A stretch of DNA of 5,576 bases from Gammaproteobacteria bacterium (GTDB lineage Bacteria > Pseudomonadota > Gammaproteobacteria > UBA6429): contig QIKU01000189.1 in assembly GCA_003232015.1 (NCBI GenBank), forward strand, positions 1 through 5,576, in the 5' to 3' direction. The translations under genes were made by a program, and so were the position numbers. The stretch's first letter is position 1. Each line of letters opens with the position of its first letter. The notes beneath the pieces were generated by a model. That model searched no databases. It saw nothing but the letters and a program-made list of their open reading frames with translations, and had not been told where the DNA came from. This document shows, in pieces, positions 1-4,972 of the stretch.

Positions 1-2269
1 GATGGGCGTTGTCAGTGGTTTGATGGGGCCGTATATGCGCCCTATACCTGTACTGGGTGCAGCGGCAATGTTCTTTTCCCTTATAGCGGCATTTGTTTTT
101 GCACCCTGGCTTGCAATGCGTCTTCGACCGCAACTTAAAGCATTACAGAAGGCAGAGAAACACGAACAAAAAATGCAGAAGCTTATTGGTCGGTATTACA
201 AGCCATGTATGTTGCCTTTGTGCAAAAACCGACGGTATGGTTTGATTTTCCTGTTTGGTTTAATCACAGCAACATTTTTAGCTGTTAGTTTATTTTATAC
301 CAACACGGCAACGGTAAAAATGCTGCCATTTGATAACAAACCAGAATTTAATGTTGTTATTAATATGCCGGAAGGCACAGCGTTACCTGTTACTGCCAAT
401 ATAGCTAACCAGCTTGCAGAAAAGTTGCGTACCATTCCTGAAGTAACCGCAGTACAGTCTTATGTTGGTACGGCATCACCGTTTAACTTTAATGGAATGG
501 TGCGACATTATTACCTTCGTCAGCAATCCTGGGATGCGGATATTCAGGTCATGTTGCTCAATAAAAATGATCGGCAACGTGCTAGTCATGATATTGCTGT
601 CGATGCACGCCGTATTATTAATGACTATATCGATCAGACTCCTTATTTAAAAATGACCGGTGTACGTACTCAGGTTGTTGAAATGCCCCCCGGCCCTCCT
701 GTATTGCAAACCGTGGTTGCTGAAATTTATGGCCCCGATGCAAATACACGCCGTCAGGTTGCACGTGATATGACGGCCCTGTTTGAACAAGCTGAAGGTG
801 TGGTGGATGTAGATAATTATATGGCAAGCGACTACGACTACTGGCGATTTGAAGTGGACATTGAAAAGTCAGTACGCTTTGGTGTTTCTGTTGATACCAT
901 CAATCAGCATCTGGCGATGTCAATGGGTGGCTATCGTTTAGGGGATATTAAACGTGGTGTGGTCCGCGAACCCACTTATATTGTATTGCAGGTTCCTTTA
1001 GCTATACGTTCGAAAATCCAACGCCTGAAAAATTTACCAGTTATGTCTAATGATGGCAAGACAATCCCTTTGGGTGAGTTAGGTCGGTTTATTCTCGTCA
1101 AGGAAGATCCTGTTATTTTTCATAAAGATTTGCGTGGTGTTGAATATGTCACCGGTGAAATGGAAGGGCGGTTGGGTGCACCTATTTACGGCATGTTTAA
1201 TATTGAAGATTTATTAGTTAACTATAAAACACCCGATGGTGTCACCATGACAGGGATGCCAATGGGACTGCTTGGGCCACCAGAAGAAGATATTCAATCC
1301 GGTTTTGAATGGGGTGGTGAATGGACCGTAACGTATGAAACATTCCGTGATATGGGTATTGCCTTTATGGCGGCACTGTTACTGATATACGGATTGATTG
1401 TTTGGGAGTTTAAAAACTTTACGCTGGGTGGCCTGATTATGGCGCCGATCCCCTTGACTCTGATCGGTATTATCCCCGGCCACTGGTTAATGGGAGCCGA
1501 GTTTACTGCAACCTCAATGATTGGATTTATTGCGCTGGCCGGGATTGTTGTACGGAATTCAATTTTACTGGTTGAGTTTGTAAAAAATGAAGTAGCACAA
1601 GGTAAAGATATTACCGATGCGGTTGTGAGTGCTGGCCAGATCCGTATGCGTCCTATTTTAATTACTGCTTTAACTTTAATGGCCGGTGCATGGATGATTA
1701 TTGGTGACCCTATTTTCCAGGGAATGGCGGTTAGCTTATTGTTTGGTGCCGCTGTTGCAACCATTCTGACACTGGTTGTGATTCCTTTAGGCTGTATCAG
1801 TACAGCAAAACATTTTTATGCTTTAACAGGCCAACCTTATCCTGAAAAAGAAAGTGCAATGGTCTCAAATGATGTGGATGAAAACTCGGTGCCAGATGAA
1901 AATGGTTGGCTTAATAATACCCGTCAATATGCAAAGCTTTTGTTTGCCAGACTTAAATCTCAAGCTGCCATGTTATTTCAGAAGGTATTGAAAAAAATAA
2001 AAGAAGTATCAAACCGTCGTTCTGAGACTAAAAATAAAAGTCATAAAGATGATGCAGGTCAATATGAAAAAAACCTGAATAAAAAAGAAAAGCCTGCAGC
2101 TAAAAAAACAACTCGAAAGAAATCTTCGGTTAACAAAAAGAAAACAGAAAAGTCGGTAAAGCGCAATACTGATGACAAAGAAGTGGCAAGTGATACAGGT
2201 AACAAAACAACCACTAAAAAACGAGTGACCAGGAAAAAGCGTCGTGGCATTCAGTTAAAGAAAAAATAA
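1..2269 (+). CDS. RND-superfamily efflux permease, C-terminal portion (5'-truncated by the window), with lysine-rich cytoplasmic tail
   Basis: This is a proton-driven inner-membrane RND permease, cut at its 5' end. The open frame runs in from the left edge, so the ATG at position 2 is almost certainly internal. Numbering from that Met, residues 1-45 match the TM5-TM6 region that closes the first half. TM7 is about 80-99. A large periplasmic porter/docking region follows (about 100-447), with the motif EMPPGPPV at 227-234. TM8-TM12 lie at about 451-600. TM10 carries the family signature GIVVRNSILLVEF, with Arg518 where AcrB has the proton-relay Lys940; the paired TM4 acidic residues lie outside the window. 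Normal RND proteins end soon after TM12. This one continues about 155 residues through an acidic stretch, a possible amphipathic helix (about 641-672) and a Lys/Arg-rich end. The substrate cannot be inferred. An HAE-type pump is more likely than a metal pump. The next gene starts 27 bases after the stop, which suggests an operon. Confidence 0.93.
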   Translation, partial: MGVVSGLMGPYMRPIPVLGAAAMFFSLIAAFVFAPWLAMRLRPQLKALQKAEKHEQKMQKLIGRYYKPCMLPLCKNRRYGLIFLFGLITATFLAVSLFYTNTATVKMLPFDNKPEFNVVINMPEGTALPVTANIANQLAEKLRTIPEVTAVQSYVGTASPFNFNGMVRHYYLRQQSWDADIQVMLLNKNDRQRASHDIAVDARRIINDYIDQTPYLKMTGVRTQVVEMPPGPPVLQTVVAEIYGPDANTRRQVARDMTALFEQAEGVVDVDNYMASDYDYWRFEVDIEKSVRFGVSVDTINQHLAMSMGGYRLGDIKRGVVREPTYIVLQVPLAIRSKIQRLKNLPVMSNDGKTIPLGELGRFILVKEDPVIFHKDLRGVEYVTGEMEGRLGAPIYGMFNIEDLLVNYKTPDGVTMTGMPMGLLGPPEEDIQSGFEWGGEWTVTYETFRDMGIAFMAALLLIYGLIVWEFKNFTLGGLIMAPIPLTLIGIIPGHWLMGAEFTATSMIGFIALAGIVVRNSILLVEFVKNEVAQGKDITDAVVSAGQIRMRPILITALTLMAGAWMIIGDPIFQGMAVSLLFGAAVATILTLVVIPLGCISTAKHFYALTGQPYPEKESAMVSNDVDENSVPDENGWLNNTRQYAKLLFARLKSQAAMLFQKVLKKIKEVSNRRSETKNKSHKDDAGQYEKNLNKKEKPAAKKTTRKKSSVNKKKTEKSVKRNTDDKEVASDTGNKTTTKKRVTRKKRRGIQLKKK
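1985..2266 (+). other. Region encoding the basic, histone-H1/AlgP-like C-terminal tail of the RND permease
   Basis: About 95 residues are dominated by Lys, Arg, Thr, Ser, Asn and Glu, with clusters such as KPAAKKTTRKK and KKRVTRKKRR. There is almost no hydrophobic content, so the stretch is probably disordered. In RND topology the segment after TM12 is cytoplasmic, so the tail should face the nucleoid. The DNA is very A-rich, with A7 runs at 1991-1997 and 2102-2108. The reading frame stays open to a normal TAA, so this looks like a real extension rather than readthrough after a frameshift. Confidence 0.8.
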
Positions 2270-2296
2270 ATGAGTAGTAGTTATGAGGGTAATGTA

Positions 2297-2833
2297 ATGA
2301 ATATCAATCACCATATTTTATTAAAGCTGATTTATCCCGCAGTGCTTATGGGGTTTGTTTTATCGACTCAAGCATATGCTGTTGAGCAATCAGTAACAGA
2401 TAAAATGAAGCTTAATAGTATGCCGCCTGCACCTGTGGGGCCTTACCGTTCGACTCATGGAGACAGTGAATCTATGCTGGCGCCCGCATTTGATAAAAGA
2501 CAGTGGACACCCCCTTCGTCACCGCATTGGGCACAGCAACAATACAGACAAATCCCCGTACAACAACCTGTTCCTCCGGCGTGGGTGCAGCAACAACACA
2601 GACAAATCCCCGCACAACAACCTGTTCCTCCAGCGTGGGTGCAGCAACAACACAGACAAATCCCCGCACAACAACCTGTTCCTCCAGCATGGGTACAGCA
2701 GCAATATTGGCAAGCCCCCGTGCCGCGAGTAGTTTCCCCGCCGTGGGCACAGCAGCAACGCAGGCAAATGCCCCCTGGTTATGCTCGTCCACCTGTCCGG
2801 GGTTATCTACCTTATCCGCTGTATCGGCACTAA
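2297..2833 (+). CDS. Exported Pro/Gln-rich tandem-repeat protein of unknown function
   Basis: I do not recognise this family. The frame is open from an ATG at 2270 directly behind the permease stop. The ATG at 2297 is preferred because GAGGG at 2285-2289 sits 7 bases upstream and it begins a clean signal peptide (MNINHHILLKLIYPAVLMGF..., likely cleaved after AYA). This gives 178 residues. The mature protein has a short N-terminal segment, then four 18-residue repeats of the pattern QQQHRQIPAQQPVPPAWV, the fourth diverged, plus partial units on each side. The end is rich in Pro, Arg and Tyr. There are no cysteines and no transmembrane segment after the signal. The composition fits a structural, surface or inclusion-coating protein with polyproline-like or extended structure. 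It lies between the permease and another exported low-complexity protein, 44 bases from the latter. A role in the sulfur globule envelope is an inference from the neighbourhood. Confidence 0.8.
   Translation: MNINHHILLKLIYPAVLMGFVLSTQAYAVEQSVTDKMKLNSMPPAPVGPYRSTHGDSESMLAPAFDKRQWTPPSSPHWAQQQYRQIPVQQPVPPAWVQQQHRQIPAQQPVPPAWVQQQHRQIPAQQPVPPAWVQQQYWQAPVPRVVSPPWAQQQRRQMPPGYARPPVRGYLPYPLYRH
2534..2749 (+). repeat. Four tandem 54-bp repeats coding for 18-residue units
   Basis: Units lie at 2534-2587, 2588-2641, 2642-2695 and 2696-2749, each starting with codons for QQQ. Units 2 and 3 differ by only two bases, and units 1 and 2 by three. Unit 4 is strongly diverged, and a partial fifth unit begins at 2750. 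Near-identity of the central units, in frame with the codon phase, points to recent duplication. Copy number is likely to vary between strains. Confidence 0.95.
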
Positions 2834-2863
2834 AACAGATTACATTGAAGTATGTAAATATTT

Positions 2864-2869
2864 AAGGAG
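2864..2869 (+). promoter_or_regulatory. Strong Shine-Dalgarno site for the gene at 2878
   Basis: AAGGAG lies 8 bases before the ATG at 2878. It supports that start over the adjacent ATG at 2881. No promoter or terminator is evident in the 44 bases after the previous stop, which supports co-transcription. Confidence 0.75.
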
Positions 2870-2877
2870 TTAGAGAC

Positions 2878-3405
2878 ATGATGAAAACATTAAAACATCG
2901 AGGGCAGATAATTTTATCGTTCGCCATGATATTTTTGTTCTTAAATAGCTGTTTTGCCCAGCCTGTTATTTTTTCATCTGACCAATGGCCAAAACGCTGG
3001 GAACGTGTCATGCAGCAGCAACCCATGAATGGTTATATTATGCCGGTAAAAAGTAAAAATTTTAAAAATGTAAATCAGCCTGGAAGACGTCACTATCAGG
3101 GTTGGGGGCAGCAACAAAATAAGCAGCGATATCAGCGTAGTCGTACACCGGACTATAACTACTCTTTACATAATCGATATGAACCCGTGCCATTAAGTCA
3201 GCGTTATGCATTGCCTGAGTCGTTAAGTTATGGCCGATACCCGGTAATGGGTTATTACAGAAATTCGATGCCTGTTTACCCAATGTATCCTGGTTCAGGT
3301 TTACCCAATCCGGGGGTGCCAGGTTTTTCTGGAATGGGGTTTCCATACGCATCGCCATTTTATATGGCACCGGGTTTGTATCCTGCGACAGGTTATCCAT
3401 GGTAA
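2878..3405 (+). CDS. Exported Pro/Tyr/Gly-rich low-complexity protein of unknown function
   Basis: I do not recognise a named family. The 175-residue product starts with a basic n-region and a hydrophobic core (IILSFAMIFLFLNSCFA), a signal peptide probably cut after Ala27. The LNSC sequence around Cys25 weakly resembles a lipobox, but Asn at -2 is atypical, so a lipoprotein is the less likely reading. The middle is rich in Gln, Arg, Asn and Tyr. The last 60 or so residues are rich in Pro, Tyr, Gly and Met, with patterns such as YPMYPGSG and GLYPATGYPW, and the protein ends in Trp. Apart from Cys25 it has no cysteine. This composition resembles the Gly/Pro/Tyr-rich C-terminus of the globule-like protein encoded downstream, which suggests a related structural or coating role in the envelope. 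That function is an inference. It is probably the last gene of the block that begins with the permease. Confidence 0.78.
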   Translation: MMKTLKHRGQIILSFAMIFLFLNSCFAQPVIFSSDQWPKRWERVMQQQPMNGYIMPVKSKNFKNVNQPGRRHYQGWGQQQNKQRYQRSRTPDYNYSLHNRYEPVPLSQRYALPESLSYGRYPVMGYYRNSMPVYPMYPGSGLPNPGVPGFSGMGFPYASPFYMAPGLYPATGYPW

Positions 3406-3571
3406 GCAGAAATAGTCGACATAGAATTTAAAAGTTTCCGTAGTTCCATTGTGTATGGGATTACGAAAATATAAGACGGTAACTACGCACTCTTGGTTAC
3501 TTTCTTGAAGACTTAACAGAGTGTAAAGATATGTTTTTTCATATCAAACTAAAATAGTTAGGAGAACAGTA
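3406..3571 (+). promoter_or_regulatory. Intergenic region with inverted repeats and a weak candidate promoter upstream of the sulfur-globule-like gene
   Basis: This is the largest non-coding gap (166 bases) and the likeliest place for a promoter serving the downstream block. TATAAG at 3470-3475 fits five of six bases of a -10 box. The best upstream match, TTGTGT at 3449-3454, is poor and only 15 bases away, so the promoter call is tentative. Inverted repeats include CGTAGTT (3439-3445) with AACTACG (3481-3487), TTCCAT/ATGGGA (3444-3460, one G-T pair) and GTAAC/GTTAC (3480-3500). No clear intrinsic terminator for the preceding gene was found. Confidence 0.35.
3528..3545 (+). promoter_or_regulatory. 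Perfect 6-bp hairpin/palindrome just upstream of the globule gene ribosome binding site
   Basis: GATATG, six T residues, then CATATC form a perfect inverted repeat ending 14 bases before the AGGAG at 3560-3564. In RNA it would be a small AU-rich 5'-UTR hairpin. In DNA it could be an operator half-site pair. It has the T-rich run in the loop rather than after the stem, so it is not an intrinsic terminator. Confidence 0.4.
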
Positions 3572-4105
3572 ATGATGAAATTAAAGACGGCAATAGGCGC
3601 AGCTGCAATTGTAATGGCATTGGCTTTGCCATTCTCTTCGGCCAATGCGTGGGGCCCATGGGGCGGTGGTGCTCCATGGAGTAATGGCTGGGGCAATGGT
3701 AATGGTAACGGCTGGGGCAATGGTAATGGCAACGGCTGGGGCAATGGCAACGGTTGGGGTAATGGAAGTGGTTGGGGTGATATGAACTTCAGCATGAGTA
3801 GCCGTGGTAATAGCAATATGTATGGAACTGGAACTGGAACTGGAAATGGTTATGGAAACGCCTACGGTAATGGAAACGGCTATGGTAATGGACGTGGTTA
3901 TGGTAACCCATATTATGGTGGTGGTTATGCGCCAGGATATTATGGTGCACCTAACAATGGCGGTTATCGCCAGGCTCCACCACCACCGCCTCGTCCTGCA
4001 CCTCAAGGCTACTATGGTTATGCACCAGGCTATTATGGTGCACCTCCTGGTTGGGGTCGTCCACCTGCGCCAGCACAGGCACCTGCACCTAAAGCAGGTA
4101 AATAG
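3572..4105 (+). CDS. Sulfur globule protein-like exported Gly/Asn/Tyr-rich protein
   Basis: This is a probable structural protein of the proteinaceous envelope around extracytoplasmic sulfur globules in sulfur-oxidising bacteria. It has 177 residues, and AGGAG at 3560-3564 lies 7 bases before the ATG. A signal peptide (residues 1-26, MMKLKTAIGAAAIVMALALP..., cut after ANA) resembles those of CV1/CV2 globule proteins. The mature protein begins with a Trp/Gly/Pro segment, then GWGNGNGN repeats (about residues 39-66). A conserved-looking GDMNFSMSSRGN segment follows (69-80), then GT/GN/GY repeats. The C-terminus is rich in Tyr, Pro and Ala, with GYAPGYYGAP twice (118-127 and 149-158). There are no cysteines. 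The Gly-Asn repeats and the DMNFSMS-type motif are what I know from this family; the assignment was not tested by a search. A different secreted Gly-rich structural protein is the alternative. The strong ribosome binding site and flanking hairpins fit high expression. Confidence 0.75.
   Translation: MMKLKTAIGAAAIVMALALPFSSANAWGPWGGGAPWSNGWGNGNGNGWGNGNGNGWGNGNGWGNGSGWGDMNFSMSSRGNSNMYGTGTGTGNGYGNAYGNGNGYGNGRGYGNPYYGGGYAPGYYGAPNNGGYRQAPPPPPRPAPQGYYGYAPGYYGAPPGWGRPPAPAQAPAPKAGK
3686..3781 (+). repeat. Short tandem repeats coding for GWGNGNGN / GWGNGN units
   Basis: Two 24-bp units (3686-3709, 3710-3733) and two 18-bp units (3734-3751, 3752-3769) precede a final partial GWGD. Each unit begins with Gly-Trp-Gly, spacing Trp every eight and then every six residues. 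Synonymous drift (GGC/GGT, AAT/AAC) indicates the repeats are kept at protein level. Confidence 0.9.
3824..3841 (+). repeat. Three copies of GGAACT
   Basis: A perfect hexanucleotide repeat codes for Gly-Thr three times inside the globule-like protein, leading into the Gly-Asn-Gly-Tyr repeats. Being a multiple of three, copy changes would keep the frame. Confidence 0.85.
3923..4045 (+). repeat. Pair of 30-bp direct repeats coding for GYAPGYYGAP
   Basis: The copies lie at 3923-3952 and 4016-4045 and differ at two third-codon positions. They flank a Pro-rich linker (PPPPPRPAP) in the C-terminal part of the globule-like protein. Confidence 0.88.
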
Positions 4106-4113
4106 TGGGGATA

Positions 4114-4140
4114 GGGATCCGGTAAATAATATCGGATCCC
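4114..4140 (+). terminator. GC-rich hairpin after the globule gene; partial terminator or mRNA-stabilising element
   Basis: GGGATCCG (4114-4121) pairs perfectly with CGGATCCC (4133-4140). Inner G-T, T-A and A-T pairs extend the stem to 11 bp around an AATAA loop. The run of T residues expected of a Rho-independent terminator is weak and displaced (TTTT at 4151-4154). It may be a leaky terminator or a 3' stabiliser that lets the globule message accumulate above the downstream genes. Confidence 0.6.
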
Positions 4141-4183
4141 CTGATCTCAATTTTAAGGTGTTATACAGAATCAGGAGATGGAA

Positions 4184-4969
4184 GTGATAAAACAATTCAG
4201 GCTTATTGTAGCGAGTGTATTGCTTTTGTTGGCTTCATCAGGTGTCAGTGCTTTTGAACTTGGTGTTGAATTTTCGGCAGATGCGATTCAGGTCTCACCG
4301 GGTCAGTCGCCATTAATCTCACGAATGTATGTGAGCAAATCTGCAGTAAGAATAGAATCAAATAAGCAGGGGTATCGTGTTGTTGATATTGCATATCCTG
4401 AAAAGGGAAAGAGACTTTTGCTTTATCCGGGGCAAAAAACATATATCGAACAAACAGGTTTAGCGGTTTCGCCATCCTGGTCAGGGAAAAAATCGAATAC
4501 ACCTTGCGACGGGATGAAAAATGTTCGTTGCAAAAATATGGGTAAAGAAGAAATAGACAAGATTAAGGTTGATAAGTGGCAAGTGGAACATACTGAAAAT
4601 GGAAAAATACTTAGAAGTTTGCACTGGCTGGATAGCAAACGACGTTTTGCAATTAAAGAAATGTTTCCTGATGGTGGCATGCGAGAACTTAAGCTAATTG
4701 GTAAAGATAAATTAAGTGGTAGAAATGTAGAGAAATGGATGTCTCGTTACAGTCATCCTTCAGGTCGAAGTCGTTTGTCAACACAATGGTATGACCCACA
4801 GTTGAAAATGGTGATTAAAGAAGAATTGCCTGGTGGGTTTTTTCGAGAGTTAACAAATATAAAAGTAAGCAGGCAAAATAATAATTTGTTTAAGTTACCT
4901 AAAGGATACCGAAAGCTGGATAGCAAGAAGAATGCGTTAAACGCAAGAAATCAGTCAGGTCGGCAATAA
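4184..4969 (+). CDS. Exported LolA-like/DUF4412-like protein with internal duplication
   Basis: This is a periplasmic or outer-membrane-associated protein of unknown function. The GTG at 4184 is chosen as start because AGGAG at 4173-4177 directly abuts the ATG at 4178, leaving no spacing for it, but lies 6 bases from the GTG. The product is then 261 residues with a signal peptide at 1-23 (cut after VSA). Residues 24-100 alternate beta-type segments (EFSADAIQV, SRMYVSKSAVRIES, YRVVDIAYP, LLLYPGQKTYIEQ). This matches the pattern of LolA-like/DUF4412 proteins, in which a curved beta-sheet binds lipids or hydrophobic ligands. Cys108 and Cys116 could form a disulfide. Two copies of about 50 residues follow, centred on Trp132/Trp148 and Trp185/Trp202. 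Both contain W-x-D-x6-I-K-E-x2-P-x-G-x2-R-E-L. The ParA gene starts 3 bases after the stop, so translation is probably coupled. The family assignment is by pattern only. Confidence 0.8.
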   Translation: MIKQFRLIVASVLLLLASSGVSAFELGVEFSADAIQVSPGQSPLISRMYVSKSAVRIESNKQGYRVVDIAYPEKGKRLLLYPGQKTYIEQTGLAVSPSWSGKKSNTPCDGMKNVRCKNMGKEEIDKIKVDKWQVEHTENGKILRSLHWLDSKRRFAIKEMFPDGGMRELKLIGKDKLSGRNVEKWMSRYSHPSGRSRLSTQWYDPQLKMVIKEELPGGFFRELTNIKVSRQNNNLFKLPKGYRKLDSKKNALNARNQSGRQ

Positions 4970-4972
4970 TAG

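Noticed and set aside
1294..1764. 156-codon open frame on the - strand inside the permease
   Set aside because: It lies opposite TM8-TM12 coding sequence, a common place for stop-free antisense frames, and its translation has no family character.
1991..2110. A7 runs as programmed frameshift sites or as evidence of a frameshifted tail
   Set aside because: The phase does not match a -1 slippery heptamer and no downstream stimulatory structure was seen. The frame continues to a normal stop followed by a well-spaced gene.
2270..2296. ATG at 2270 as start of the Pro/Gln-rich protein
   Set aside because: It directly follows the permease stop and would add nine polar residues before the signal peptide, whereas the ATG at 2297 has GAGGG seven bases upstream. 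Reinitiation at 2270 cannot be fully excluded.
2534..2749. CRISPR-like array
   Set aside because: The 54-bp units are contiguous with no spacers and stay in coding frame.
2457..2865. Several overlapping open frames on both strands over the 54-bp repeats
   Set aside because: A stop-free 54-bp repeat stays open in most frames. Only the frame starting at 2297 has a signal peptide and a well-spaced Shine-Dalgarno site.
3550..3555. TAAAAT as a -10 box for the globule gene
   Set aside because: It is only 16 bases before the start codon, so the transcription start would fall at or within the ribosome binding site, and no -35 match lies at proper spacing.
3581..4195. 204-codon open frame on the - strand opposite the globule-like gene
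   Set aside because: It mirrors the low-complexity Gly/Asn repeats of the + strand gene. Its translation is Thr/Ile-rich repeats with no signal peptide or family signature, while the + strand frame has a signal peptide, strong ribosome binding site and a recognisable family.
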